Notes under the pieces: model-generated | Told to the model about the DNA's origin: nothing | What the model saw: the letters and a program-made list of their open reading frames with translations, nothing else | Databases searched by the model: none | Made by a program: the position numbers and the translations under genes | NCBI GenBank assembly: GCA_028875225.1 | Contig: JAPPFB010000022.1 | Span: forward strand, 1-48,922 | Origin: Chloroflexota bacterium | Lineage (GTDB): Bacteria > Chloroflexota > Dehalococcoidia > Bin125 | Length of the DNA: 48,922 nucleotides | Reading direction: 5' to 3' | Part shown: positions 7,169 to 15,182 of the stretch, piece after piece | Numbering within the stretch: the stretch's first letter is position 1 | Layout of the letters: each line of letters begins with the position of its first letter

Positions 7169-7352
7169 TATTCAGTTGTATGTGCAAGCCTACTCAGTTG
7201 CCCGTGCAATTGCCAGATGCGCGCCACATCGGCTTGCCGAGTGTTAACTGAGTGTGAACCTCGCACATACCGGGGAGCGTTCACACATCACGCGCATTCG
7301 AGGGTAGGCCCGTTCTCTCTCTCCGGGCGGCAGGGGGAACGGAACACCCCGT

Positions 7353-7550
7353 TCAGGGCTTGCAACCCTTTGCCAGGAGCTCCTTGCGCAAATCGTTGAT
7401 CTGGTCGTAGATCCGCCGAAGCTCAGGATTGGGACAGCCCAGAGGGCCCTCTCCGGGCTGTGGAGGCAACTTGCCGGGCATGTCATCGGCGAGCTTGTTC
7501 AAGCGGGTGCGCTCAGCGCGGATCTCTTCGCAGCGTGCGTCGTCTGCCAT
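7353..7550 (-). CDS. Small hypothetical protein
   Basis: 65 residues, highly charged and soluble, rich in Glu/Arg/Lys, with the pattern CEEIRAERTRLNKLADDM and a PNPELRRIYDQINDLRKEL helix near the C-terminus, likely coiled-coil. AGGAG stands 8 bases before ATG 7550. It follows the gene at 7561-7872 by 10 bases on the same strand, so the two may be co-transcribed and could read into the riboswitch region. No family recognised. Confidence 0.6.
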   Translation of the reverse strand: MADDARCEEIRAERTRLNKLADDMPGKLPPQPGEGPLGCPNPELRRIYDQINDLRKELLAKGCKP

Positions 7551-7560
7551 TTGCGGTCTC

Positions 7561-7872
7561 CTACGTGATTCGCTCTCGATGCGCGTTGTCCAGCGCCTCC
7601 GCCTCAGTTCTCGACAATGCTACGCGGGAGGTCAGCTGCAATCCCAGCATGGACGCTTCGCGGCCGATACGAAACAGGGACAGATCATCGGGGGTCTCAA
7701 TCGTGAGTGAGAGATCACCATCGACCTGGAGCACCTGCAATACCTGACCACCAGTGCGTTGCACGATGCCATCAAATTCGGTCAGCACGTGCTCGAGCGG
7801 GCGCGAGGCGTCCCAACAGGCTTGCGACAGATAGAGCGGCATGGGTCGTATCGTAATCGCAATCGAGCGCAT
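7561..7872 (-). CDS. Hypothetical protein
   Basis: 103 residues from ATG 7872, or 93 from ATG 7842 (MPLYLSQACWD), which looks the more natural N-terminus; neither has a clear ribosome-binding site. Composition is that of a small soluble alpha/beta protein (FDGIVQRTGGQVLQVLQVDG, then a DLSLTIETPDDLS segment). Divergent from the hydroxyacid dehydrogenase gene with only 14 bases between the outer start codons, so promoters overlap. No family recognised. Confidence 0.55.
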   Translation of the reverse strand: MRSIAITIRPMPLYLSQACWDASRPLEHVLTEFDGIVQRTGGQVLQVLQVDGDLSLTIETPDDLSLFRIGREASMLGLQLTSRVALSRTEAEALDNAHRERIT

Positions 7873-7886
7873 GAACGGAGTGAGGC

Positions 7887-8774
7887 ATGGAACGGATCGG
7901 ATTCATCGGGCTGGGCATCATGGGTGTGCCGATGGTGGCCAATCTGATCAAGGCCGGCTACTCCCCAACGGTCTGGAATCGCTCGCAGCCCGGAATCGAC
8001 GCCTGCATCAGCCTGGGCGCGGCAACAGCCGATTCCCCCATGGCGGTCGCCGAGGCATCCGACATCCTGATCACCATCGTCACCGACTCACCCGATGTGG
8101 AGTCGGTTCTGGTGCAGCGCGAAGATGCGGCAATCCATGGCCTTGCTTCAGGCTCAGTCGTTGTCGACATGTCGACGATCTCTCCGGCGGTGACGCGCGC
8201 CGTCGCCCAACAACTCGCCGCTCGCGGCGTCGCGATGCTCGACGCACCCGTGTCAGGAGGCGACACCGGCGCCAGGGCGGGCACGCTCTCGATCATGGTC
8301 GGCGGCGACGCGGACGTACTCGAACGATGTCTGCCGGTGCTGGAGGCAATGGGAACGACCATCACCCATTGCGGCCCGACCGGGGCCGGACAGACAGTCA
8401 AACTCTGCAACCAGGTCGCGATCGCCGGTGCGTTGCTCGGCGTTTGCGAGGCGCTGTCGCTGGCCGAAAAGTCGGGAGTCGATCAGGAGCGAATGCTGGC
8501 GGCCATTTCAGCGGGCGCGGCCGGCAGCTGGCAGTTGACGAACCTCGGACCCAAGATTGCGGTCGGTGACTACGCTCCGGGCTTCATGGTCAAGCTGATG
8601 CAGAAGGATCTGCGTCTGGCTCTGGAAGCCGGCGGCGATGTGCTTCAGCCGCTGCCGAACACGTCCCTGGTTCAGCAGCTCTACTACCAACTGCAGTCAT
8701 CGGGACTCGGAGACGAGGGCACCCAGGCGCTGGCCCGGGTCGTGTCCGGGCTGGGCCGGGGGGTCAGCGACTAG
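7887..8774 (+). CDS. NAD(P)-dependent beta-hydroxyacid dehydrogenase (3-hydroxyisobutyrate dehydrogenase / tartronate semialdehyde reductase family)
   Basis: 295 residues, the family length. N-terminal Rossmann motif GFIGLGIMGVPMVANLIKAG, substrate motif DAPVSGGDTGARAGTLSIMV (118-137) and catalytic Lys172 in GAGQTVKLCNQ. It oxidises a short beta-hydroxyacid to its semialdehyde or runs in reverse; the sequence does not separate 3-hydroxyisobutyrate from tartronate or gamma-hydroxybutyrate. A GAG-type site precedes ATG 7887. Single gene, convergent with the cNMP-binding gene. Confidence 0.88.
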   Translation: MERIGFIGLGIMGVPMVANLIKAGYSPTVWNRSQPGIDACISLGAATADSPMAVAEASDILITIVTDSPDVESVLVQREDAAIHGLASGSVVVDMSTISPAVTRAVAQQLAARGVAMLDAPVSGGDTGARAGTLSIMVGGDADVLERCLPVLEAMGTTITHCGPTGAGQTVKLCNQVAIAGALLGVCEALSLAEKSGVDQERMLAAISAGAAGSWQLTNLGPKIAVGDYAPGFMVKLMQKDLRLALEAGGDVLQPLPNTSLVQQLYYQLQSSGLGDEGTQALARVVSGLGRGVSD

Positions 8775-8778
8775 GGAT

Positions 8779-9219
8779 CTAGTGCGAGTGCATTTCGCCG
8801 ATGGTCTCATCGGCGTGGGCGAGCCGTTCGGCGACGTGCTGGAGCATGGCCCAGAGGACGGGGGCCGTCGCGCCTTCCTCGAATGAGTTGCGCAGCAGCT
8901 GCAGGCACTCGGTCTCTTCCTTGGCGATCACCGTGGCCGAGCGCGGGCGTCCCAGTAGCAGCGCCATCTCACCGAAGAAGTCACCCTCGCCGAACGAGGC
9001 GAGCAGGGTCTGATCGTCCGATCCGTAGGACTGATACACATCCACGGATCCGGTGCGAATGATGTGCAGGGTGGTACTCAGGTCACCCTCGCGGTCGATC
9101 ACCTGACCGGGGCGGTAGTCCTGGACCTGGACCCAGGCGGCGATGCTGTGCAGTTCATCGCGATCCACGCGAGAGAACAGCGAGGTGTTGGCGAGCATGT
9201 CTTCAATCGAAACCGGCAT
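8779..9219 (-). CDS. Cyclic nucleotide-binding domain protein (Crp/Fnr sensor domain only)
   Basis: 146 residues. Residues about 10-125 form a cNMP-binding beta-roll; the phosphate-binding cassette reads GDFFGEMALLLGRPRSATV, close to the canonical FGE...RSA pattern, so nucleotide binding is plausible. No helix-turn-helix follows, so it is not a Crp-type regulator by itself; it may regulate a partner protein. GGAGG lies 5 bases before ATG 9219. Single gene; starts about 150 bases from the end of the CoA-transferase gene. Confidence 0.85.
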   Translation of the reverse strand: MPVSIEDMLANTSLFSRVDRDELHSIAAWVQVQDYRPGQVIDREGDLSTTLHIIRTGSVDVYQSYGSDDQTLLASFGEGDFFGEMALLLGRPRSATVIAKEETECLQLLRNSFEEGATAPVLWAMLQHVAERLAHADETIGEMHSH

Positions 9220-9368
9220 TTCAACCTCCGAAGCTGATCTCTAGCAGTCGGCGCGGGTCGTGCGCTGCTTCACGTGCAAGATAACGGGTCGCCCTATCTC
9301 AGGGGCGAAGGCGTGTGAGCACAATCTCGCCGCCTGTGAATCAGGTTGCGTAGAGAACGGATCGTCGT

Positions 9369-10664
9369 TTACGCCAGCTGATCGCGGAAGTCTGGATGGG
9401 CAATGGCGCGCAAGGCGTCGGCTCGGTCGCCCAGCGTACGCCCCGCCAGCTGAGCCTGACCAAACTCAGTGATGACCCGGTCGGCCAGTGTCCGAGGTGT
9501 TGTGACGACGGCGTCGGGATCAAGTTGTTTGACGATCCGCGAGACCTTGCCTCTCGCCGCCGTCGAAGGCATCGCCACTACTGAGATGCCGCCGTTGAGC
9601 ATTGCGCCGGCGGCGAAGTCAGGCTGGCCGCCAGGTCCGGAGATCTGTCGCGGTCCGAGCGACTCCGCGTTGATCGTGCCGTCCAATGCGACTTGCACGG
9701 CGGAGTTGATCCCGACGAAGTTGCGCTGCCTCGCCAGTACCTCGAGCGAGTGGGTATAACCGGCCGGCGCCATGCAGACCGCCGGATTACGATCGATCCA
9801 GTGGAAGAACTCGGCGCTGCCAGCGGCTTCGGTCGTAATGATCAATTCGGGAGCGGTGGCCTTCCGCGCACCGGTCAAGGCGCCGCTCTCGACCAAGCCC
9901 ATGACGCCGTCTGAAATCAACCCGGAGTGAACGCCGAGGTCGCGCCGGTTGCCGAGCATGCCCATGATCGCCTCAGGCACTCCACCAATGCCGAACTGCA
10001 GCGTGGCGCCGTCGGAGACGAGTTGGGCGACAGATTCCGCGATGTCCCGCTCCAGCGGTCCGGGCTCTGCCCGACGCAACTCCAATACGTCGCTCTGCAT
10101 CGGAACGAGCCAGTCGAACTCGTCGCGGCGAAGTTCGGCTGCGCCAAAGGAGTATGGAAGATTGGGATTGATCTGCGCGATCACGAGCGGCGCGGTGCGG
10201 ACCACGTCGACGATGCCGCCGACCGAGGTGCCGAGCGAGTACATGCCGCCGGGACCTGGTTCGGAGACCTGGACCAGAATGACGTCTGCCGGCATCGGAC
10301 CGTCGGGACGGAAGAGCGACGGTACCTGGGCGTAGGTGGCCGGGATGTGCTGGAGCGCGCCGGCGGCTTCGACGTCGCGCAGCGGGCCGCTGGTCTGGTA
10401 GGTCGAGAATCGGAATGGCTGGTGTGGATGATCGAGCGGCGGTACGTGAGTGAAGAGATTGCCAGTGGCGATTTCGATGTCGGACCAGCCGCCACGGAGT
10501 TCGTCGAGCTTGTGGAGCAGGCCGACCGGGGTCGCCGACATCGGCGGGACGACGATGCGCGCGCCGTCGGGAATCCGACGCAGCGCCTCCTCTGCTGATC
10601 CTTCGCGCGTTGCACGCGGGGAGGAGCGGGGCGGGAGGTACTCGTCGAAGTTCAAGGCGGCCAT
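9369..10664 (-). CDS. Acetyl-CoA hydrolase/transferase family CoA-transferase (4-hydroxybutyrate CoA-transferase-like)
   Basis: 431 residues. Family motifs: GIGGVPEAI in the middle, then ESGALTG, and the C-terminal block GINSAVQVALDGTINAE followed by SGPGGQPDFAAGA. It moves CoA between acetyl-CoA and a short acid (acetate, 4-hydroxybutyrate, succinate or propionate are possible). The C-terminal domain after about residue 230 holds the acceptor site. GGGAG lies about 9 bases before ATG 10664. It follows the alcohol dehydrogenase on the same strand but is separated by a hairpin terminator. Confidence 0.85.
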   Translation of the reverse strand: MAALNFDEYLPPRSSPRATREGSAEEALRRIPDGARIVVPPMSATPVGLLHKLDELRGGWSDIEIATGNLFTHVPPLDHPHQPFRFSTYQTSGPLRDVEAAGALQHIPATYAQVPSLFRPDGPMPADVILVQVSEPGPGGMYSLGTSVGGIVDVVRTAPLVIAQINPNLPYSFGAAELRRDEFDWLVPMQSDVLELRRAEPGPLERDIAESVAQLVSDGATLQFGIGGVPEAIMGMLGNRRDLGVHSGLISDGVMGLVESGALTGARKATAPELIITTEAAGSAEFFHWIDRNPAVCMAPAGYTHSLEVLARQRNFVGINSAVQVALDGTINAESLGPRQISGPGGQPDFAAGAMLNGGISVVAMPSTAARGKVSRIVKQLDPDAVVTTPRTLADRVITEFGQAQLAGRTLGDRADALRAIAHPDFRDQLA

Positions 10665-10711
10665 CTATGCGCTCCCTGCTCACCCGGCGCCACGAGGACG
10701 GTGATACGCAA

Positions 10712-10741
10712 ACGCGCCGCCCGAGTGATCGGACGGCGCGT
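10712..10741 (-). terminator. Hairpin terminator of the alcohol dehydrogenase gene
   Basis: ACGCGCCG, 14-base loop, CGGCGCGT on the minus strand, followed by TTTGCGT. It begins about 20 bases after the dehydrogenase stop and separates it from the CoA-transferase gene. Confidence 0.65.
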
Positions 10742-10762
10742 CGGCTTGACCCGGGTTGCGGA

Positions 10763-11878
10763 CTATGGCTGCGAGATGTCGAGCACACCGCGGGCGACTT
10801 CGCCGGCCTGCATGGCGGCGAAGGCCTCGTTGATGTCGTCCAGCGCGAAGCGCTTGGAGACCAGACCGGTCAGGTCGAGTTTGCCCTGACGGTAGAGGTC
10901 GAGCAGTTTCGGCATGTGCTCGCGGAAGCGAGTCGAGCCGTACATGCAGCCGATCGCCTTCTTCTCTTGCAGGAATTCCGGGCCGGGCAGACTGACCTCG
11001 GAGCCGAGCGGCATCATGCCGACGATGCAGGCGGTGCCGCCGGGTCGGACCATGTCCCAGGCCTGGCGAGCGGCGTTGACGTTGCCAATGGCCTCAAACG
11101 CGATCTCGACGCCCATGCCCTCGGTCAGGTCCTTGACGGCCTCGACTGCGTCAACTTCGGTCGCGTTGATCCGGTCAGTGGCGCCGAACTGCTCGGCGAA
11201 GTCGAGCTTGTTGTCGAGGATGTCGACCGCGATGATTCGGCTCGCGCCGGCGATCCTACAGCCCTGAATCACGTTGAGGCCGACGCCGCCACAGCCGATC
11301 ACGGCGACAATGGAGCCGCCCGGCACCTTGGCGGTGTACAGCGCAGCGCCCACACCGGTCATCACGCCGCAACCGACCAGGGCTGCCTCGGCAGGGGGAA
11401 CGTCTTCGGGGATCTTGAGGACGCCTGCCTGCGTGGTCAGCATGTATTCGCTGAAGGAGCCAACGGAGGCCATCTGCATGACCTGTCGGCCGTCCCAGCT
11501 CAGACGGTTCATGGACAGTTGCGTGTCGGCGGGCGCCGGGCAGAGGTTGGGCTCTCCGCGCAGGCACCAGTAGCAGTCACCACAGAAGGGGCGGAACGAC
11601 ATGATGACGTGGTCTCCGGGGGCCACGTAGGTCACGTCGGACCCAACCTCTTCGACGACGCCGGCGGCCTCGTGGCCCAGAATGGTGGGTCGGCCACCGA
11701 AGGCCGCGCCCCACTTGCCGTCGACAAAGTGCAAGTCGGAGTGGCAGACGCCGCTGGTGGTGGTGCGGACCAGAACTTCAGTCGGTTCGGGATCGCGGAC
11801 CTGAATGTTATGTACTTCCAGCACGTCGCGGTCGCCGTCCTTGGCCTGTGCTCCCGGTTCCCAGATGGCAGCTTTCAT
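10763..11878 (-). CDS. Zinc-dependent alcohol dehydrogenase (class III / NDMA-type medium-chain family)
   Basis: 371 residues. Catalytic zinc ligands: Cys45 in GVCHSD, His69-Glu70 in GHEAAG and a Cys in LVGCGVMTG. Structural zinc: Cys99, Cys102, Cys105 and Cys113. The Rossmann motif GCGGVGLN and the acidic Asp in AVDILDNKL point to NAD rather than NADP. It oxidises primary alcohols, perhaps with a bound-cofactor carrier as in NDMA-dependent relatives. GGAAGGA stands 7 bases before ATG 11878. Substrate not assignable. Confidence 0.9.
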   Translation of the reverse strand: MKAAIWEPGAQAKDGDRDVLEVHNIQVRDPEPTEVLVRTTTSGVCHSDLHFVDGKWGAAFGGRPTILGHEAAGVVEEVGSDVTYVAPGDHVIMSFRPFCGDCYWCLRGEPNLCPAPADTQLSMNRLSWDGRQVMQMASVGSFSEYMLTTQAGVLKIPEDVPPAEAALVGCGVMTGVGAALYTAKVPGGSIVAVIGCGGVGLNVIQGCRIAGASRIIAVDILDNKLDFAEQFGATDRINATEVDAVEAVKDLTEGMGVEIAFEAIGNVNAARQAWDMVRPGGTACIVGMMPLGSEVSLPGPEFLQEKKAIGCMYGSTRFREHMPKLLDLYRQGKLDLTGLVSKRFALDDINEAFAAMQAGEVARGVLDISQP

Positions 11879-11986
11879 CGCGGTTTCCTTCCCAGGCTTT
11901 CAGTTACAGCACGCCGCCCAGTCCGGTACGGCTGGCAATCATGCTACGTGAGCACTCCGACCGGCACAACAATCGAACTATGAGGT

Positions 11987-12331
11987 CTACGCCGGTGGCA
12001 GCAGTCCGAACAGTCGCCGTTTCCTGGGCGGCGGACTGCGCCGCTGTTGGACGCCTTGCGCTGCCATCTGGAGCAACTCGAGGATGCCCCGGGCGGACCA
12101 GCGATCTTCCTCAAGCCAGGCTGCCAGTCTGGCGTCGGCAGCCACCACATTGCCGACGATTCTCCGCTCGTGGAAGCGCTCGAGCCGCCGCACGATGCGG
12201 AATGCGATCAGCGAACATTTGAGCACCGCGAGCAAGAAGAGTAAGGCGACCAGGCAGGCGCCAATTCCGGCCAGGATCAGCACGGCGTCACGCAGTTCCG
12301 CCAGGTCTCGAAAGACTGCCAGTTCAGGCAT
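11987..12331 (-). CDS. Small single-pass membrane protein
   Basis: 114 residues. One hydrophobic segment at about 15-40 (VLILAGIGACLVALLFLLAV), then a basic amphipathic helix (FRIVRRLERFHERRIVGN) and a basic, Pro-rich tail PPPRKRRLFGLLPPA, placing the C-terminus in the cytoplasm. GGGAG lies 12 bases before ATG 12331 and is partly shared with the divergent microprotein gene. First member of a cluster of four very small membrane proteins. Function unknown. Confidence 0.65.
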   Translation of the reverse strand: MPELAVFRDLAELRDAVLILAGIGACLVALLFLLAVLKCSLIAFRIVRRLERFHERRIVGNVVAADARLAAWLEEDRWSARGILELLQMAAQGVQQRRSPPPRKRRLFGLLPPA

Positions 12332-12343
12332 CGATTACGCTAT

Positions 12344-12353
12344 CTCCCGGAGG
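12344..12353. promoter_or_regulatory. Shared divergent ribosome-binding region CTCCCGGAGG
   Basis: GGAGG serves the plus-strand start at 12360 (6 bases away). The complement of CTCCC gives GGGAG for the minus-strand start at 12331. The two start codons are only 28 bases apart, so both promoters must lie inside the opposite gene. Confidence 0.5.
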
Positions 12354-12359
12354 TTGACC

Positions 12360-12470
12360 ATGCCGAAGCGAGGCCCCGCTGAGAGTCTGATTCTATTCCA
12401 GCTGCTTCTGGGAGCCGGCTTTCTGGCGATGGTCGTCTGGACGATCCTTGCCTGGGCGGGCGCATTCTAG
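12360..12470 (+). CDS. 36-residue single-pass membrane microprotein
   Basis: The reading frame from ATG 12360 gives a short basic start (MPKRGPAES) and one hydrophobic helix (LILFQLLLGAGFLAMVVWTI) ending in WAGAF. A good GGAGG lies 6 bases upstream. Size, helix and site together suggest a real gene, although it is too short for most gene callers. Divergent from the 114-residue membrane protein and convergent with the 92-residue one. Confidence 0.55.
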   Translation: MPKRGPAESLILFQLLLGAGFLAMVVWTILAWAGAF

Positions 12471-12488
12471 TTGGGCATGCGCTGCGCA

Positions 12489-12767
12489 CTAGCCAAAGCC
12501 GAGGACGATCCCGACCGCCAGCGCCAGGCCGATCAGCAGGATCCCGACGGATTGATTGAGGTGCCTGGCCTGTCTGGCCTCCGCCTCGGCAATCGCGCGC
12601 AGCACTCGCTCGAACGCCAGACCAACCTGCTCCTGTGGCGCGTAGGCCGAGAGTGCTTCCTCAGCCTGTGAGTTCAGCTCATCCACGAAGTCCGTGGCCG
12701 CCCGATCGTCGGTCACTCGTCCTCGAACGAGGATGTCCCTGAGACGCGACGTATTGAAGACAGCCAT
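12489..12767 (-). CDS. Small tail-anchored coiled-coil protein, paralog 1 (CCDC90/DUF1640-like architecture)
   Basis: 92 residues: MAVFNTSRLRDILVRG head, charged middle helix, coiled-coil neck AIAEAEARQARHLNQSVGIL and a C-terminal membrane anchor ending LALAVGIVLGFG. This head-neck-stalk-anchor order resembles prokaryotic relatives of the CCDC90/MCUR1 family; the resemblance is by architecture and the first residues only. GGGAG precedes ATG 12767. A second copy lies about 220 bases upstream. Function unknown. Confidence 0.7.
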   Translation of the reverse strand: MAVFNTSRLRDILVRGRVTDDRAATDFVDELNSQAEEALSAYAPQEQVGLAFERVLRAIAEAEARQARHLNQSVGILLIGLALAVGIVLGFG

Positions 12768-12988
12768 CTGTTCTCCCGGTGCGGTCCGCTCATCATACCC
12801 CCAACAGGCGTTCTAGATGCGAAACCCTCTTTGCTCCAGAGAGCAAACAGCATTGGAGCGGGCGACATCCCCATGCTCTCCGGCGGATGTCACATTGTTC
12901 CTGAGTCTGTTGCCTGCGGAATTGCCTGGCCGAGCCGGATCAGCGTGTGGCATCGCTGGGCCCGATGCTTCCGGAGCGATGAATGGAC

Positions 12989-13288
12989 TCAGCCGAAGCC
13001 GAGAATGATGCCCACCGCCAGGGCGAGACCGGCGAGCAGAATCCCGACTGCCTGGTTGACATGTCGGGCCTGTCGAGCTTCCATCTCGGCTCGGCGGACA
13101 TCCAGCTCCGCGATGGCCCGGAGAATGTTCGCTTCCATGATCGCCATGCGATCGATTGTTCCGTAGCCCGATAGGGCGTCGCTCATCTGGTCTTCGAGCT
13201 CTGTGACGAACTCAGTAGCCGGCTCGGGTGCGGCAAAGCTGCCTCGTACGAGAATGTCCAGCAATCGTGCCGTATTGAAGACCGCCAT
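12989..13288 (-). CDS. Small tail-anchored coiled-coil protein, paralog 2
   Basis: 99 residues, the same design as the gene at 12489-12767: MAVFNTARLLDILVRGSF head, a central helix, the neck ARQARHVNQAVGILLAG and an identical LALAVGI-LGFG ending. It carries about seven extra residues (LDVRRAEME) in the coiled coil, a one-heptad insertion. ATG 13288 is chosen by alignment with the paralog; a longer frame starts at 13309. Probably hetero- or homo-oligomeric with its sister protein. Confidence 0.7.
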   Translation of the reverse strand: MAVFNTARLLDILVRGSFAAPEPATEFVTELEDQMSDALSGYGTIDRMAIMEANILRAIAELDVRRAEMEARQARHVNQAVGILLAGLALAVGIILGFG

Positions 13289-13377
13289 CGTGTTCACGCT
13301 CCGATGCACACATCATAGACGGTACACCTGTTCTATGTGGGGAACAGTCGGTGTTTGACGGGCCGAACTGAAGAGAT

Positions 13378-14544
13378 CTAGGAGAAGTAGCGGTTCTGGA
13401 TGTTGCGGGCGATGACCATTCGTTGAATCTGGTTGGCGCCTTCGAATATCTGGAAGATCTTGGCGTCTCGCATCCACTTTTCGAGCGGGAGTTCGCGCAT
13501 GAAGCCGACCCCCCCGCAAACCTGAACGGCGTCAGTGGTGACCTTCATCGCCATGTCGGAGGCGAAGGTCTTGGCCTTGCTGGCCTCCTCGAGCTCGAAG
13601 GGCTGGTTGCTCGAGGCCATCTCTCCGGCTCGCCAGGTGAGCAGGCGGGCGGCGTCGATGGCGATGTCCATGTCGGCCAGCATGAAGCCGACGCCCTGGT
13701 GCTCGATTAAGGGGCGGTTCATCGTCTTGCGCTCGCGGGCATAGTCGGCGGCGTACTCGAAGGAGGCGCGAGCGAGGCCGACGGCGAAGGCGCCGATCCA
13801 GGGGCGGGTTGCGGCGAGTGTTCCCAGCGCGCCGCGGCCGCCGGAGCGGAAATCGGGGTCGGGGTCGCCGAGGCGGTTCTCAAGCGGGATGCGCACGTCG
13901 TCGAAGGCGAGGTCGGCGGTGTGGGAGGCGCGAATGCCCATCTTGTCCCACATCTTGATCTGAGAGAATCCCTCGGCGTCCTTGGGCACGACAAAGGCGG
14001 AGACGTCGCGCCAGCCCTCGGAGTCGGATTCGCGAGCGAAGACGACGGTGATGTCGGCAATGCCGCCGCCGGTGATGAAGCGCTTGGTGCCGTTGAGCAC
14101 GTATTCGTCGCCATCGCGGACGGCGCGGGTTTTGATCATGCCGGCGTCGGAGCCGGCGTCGGGTTCGGTCAGCGCGAGTGCGCCGAGGCGCAACTGGCCG
14201 TCGTCGGAGGTGCACTCCGGAATCCAGCGCTCGTTCTGTTCGGGTGTGCCGATCACCGAGATGGCGGTGGCGGCGAGGCCAGAGACCTGGGTGCCGAGGG
14301 CGATTCCGGCGCAGCCCCAACTGAGCTCCTCCGCGGTGATCATGGCGGTGATGCCGGGTTCGGCGGAGTGTCCGCCGAGCGGCACGCCGGTTAGCCCGAT
14401 CTCAGCGGCCCTGGAGGCGACATCCCAGGCGAATTCGTTCCGCTCGTCGTACTCCATGGCGACGGGGCGGACTTCCCGGGCGGCGAACTCGTGAGCGGTC
14501 TGCTGGACCATGCGGTCGGCTTCGGAGAGCTGGAAGGTGGTCAT
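13378..14544 (-). CDS. Acyl-CoA dehydrogenase
   Basis: 388 residues, usual length. FAD-binding segment LGALALTEPDAGSDAG, the second FAD/ETF segment near WDKMGIRASHTADLAFDDV, and the catalytic base Glu368 in IFEGANQIQR. It desaturates an acyl-CoA and passes electrons to electron-transfer flavoprotein. Chain-length or branched-chain preference cannot be fixed. GGAAAGG precedes ATG 14544. No etf genes are in the window. It sits near crotonase, luciferase-like monooxygenase and CoA-transferase genes, fitting catabolic use. Confidence 0.92.
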   Translation of the reverse strand: MTTFQLSEADRMVQQTAHEFAAREVRPVAMEYDERNEFAWDVASRAAEIGLTGVPLGGHSAEPGITAMITAEELSWGCAGIALGTQVSGLAATAISVIGTPEQNERWIPECTSDDGQLRLGALALTEPDAGSDAGMIKTRAVRDGDEYVLNGTKRFITGGGIADITVVFARESDSEGWRDVSAFVVPKDAEGFSQIKMWDKMGIRASHTADLAFDDVRIPLENRLGDPDPDFRSGGRGALGTLAATRPWIGAFAVGLARASFEYAADYARERKTMNRPLIEHQGVGFMLADMDIAIDAARLLTWRAGEMASSNQPFELEEASKAKTFASDMAMKVTTDAVQVCGGVGFMRELPLEKWMRDAKIFQIFEGANQIQRMVIARNIQNRYFS

Positions 14545-14672
14545 GTCGGGATGCCTTTCCGGGACCGATCTTATGCCGAGGGGCCGTGCTCAGCGTACGG
14601 CAGGGCGAAGCCGGGGGCAGGTGATCCGCCAAAAGAAAAAAAACGCGCTGAGGGAGGCGATGAAGATAGCGG

Positions 14673-15032
14673 TTACAACGGGTCGTCGTCTTCCTCGATG
14701 TCGTCTTCCTCGGGGAGCGCAAGGGGACCCTCACCCCAACACTCCGCATCAAGTGCGGGGCAGGCTGTTCCCGCAGGGAGAGGAAGGGAACCATCGTCGG
14801 CGGCGATCAGCGGGTCGCCGTGGTCATAGAGGTCGCGGAGGAGGTGGCGGGCGACGTCGAAGGGGTCGGTGGCGTGGTAGAGCTGATGGTTGCGCCGGGC
14901 GCGGTCGTTGCGGGCGAAGAGTTCTCGGACGACGGCGTTGAGGGACTTGAGTCGTCGGTAGGCGGGGGCGTCAGAACTGGCGTGCCGCCAGAGGCGGTCG
15001 ATCCTGGCTTTGAGGTGGTAGGGGTTGGGCAT
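14673..15032 (-). CDS. Hypothetical protein with a palindromic repeat inside its reading frame
   Basis: 119 residues. Residues 1-80 form a basic helical region (RIDRLWRHASSDAPAYRRLK, then VARHLLRDLYDHGDP) with a natural composition. The last 40 residues are encoded largely by a dispersed palindromic repeat (14728-14793), giving the unusual GTACPALDAECWGEGPLALP, and end in an acidic EEDDIEEDDDPL. GAGGAG lies 9 bases before ATG 15032. The 3' end and downstream T tract are duplicated at the window start. No family recognised. Confidence 0.65.
   Translation of the reverse strand: MPNPYHLKARIDRLWRHASSDAPAYRRLKSLNAVVRELFARNDRARRNHQLYHATDPFDVARHLLRDLYDHGDPLIAADDGSLPLPAGTACPALDAECWGEGPLALPEEDDIEEDDDPL
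14728..14793. repeat. Dispersed palindromic repeat, family C, copy 2 (in coding sequence)
   Basis: Complement of the blocks at 51-118: GGGACCCTCACCCC, CCGCATCAAGTGCGGGGCAG, and CCCGCAGGGAG. The element is read in frame by the minus-strand gene without a stop, as in the known Rickettsia palindromic elements. I use that only as an analogy. Confidence 0.6.
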
Positions 15033-15182
15033 CGAACGTGCTCCTCGTCTGGATAGGTACGTATGTTCTGATGCTACCGAGATTTAGGGGGAGTGATGTG
15101 GGGGCCTGGAGGCAACTGAGACGAGGGCTACTGTCCTGCTGCGCTCAATGATCGCGGTCTGGGCCCCGCGTCGGAGCGCGGG

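Noticed and set aside
10610-11983. Plus-strand frame of 457 codons opposite the alcohol dehydrogenase
   Set aside because: The minus strand encodes a complete zinc dehydrogenase with all ligands; the plus frame has a Gly/His/Asp-rich composition and no family motif.
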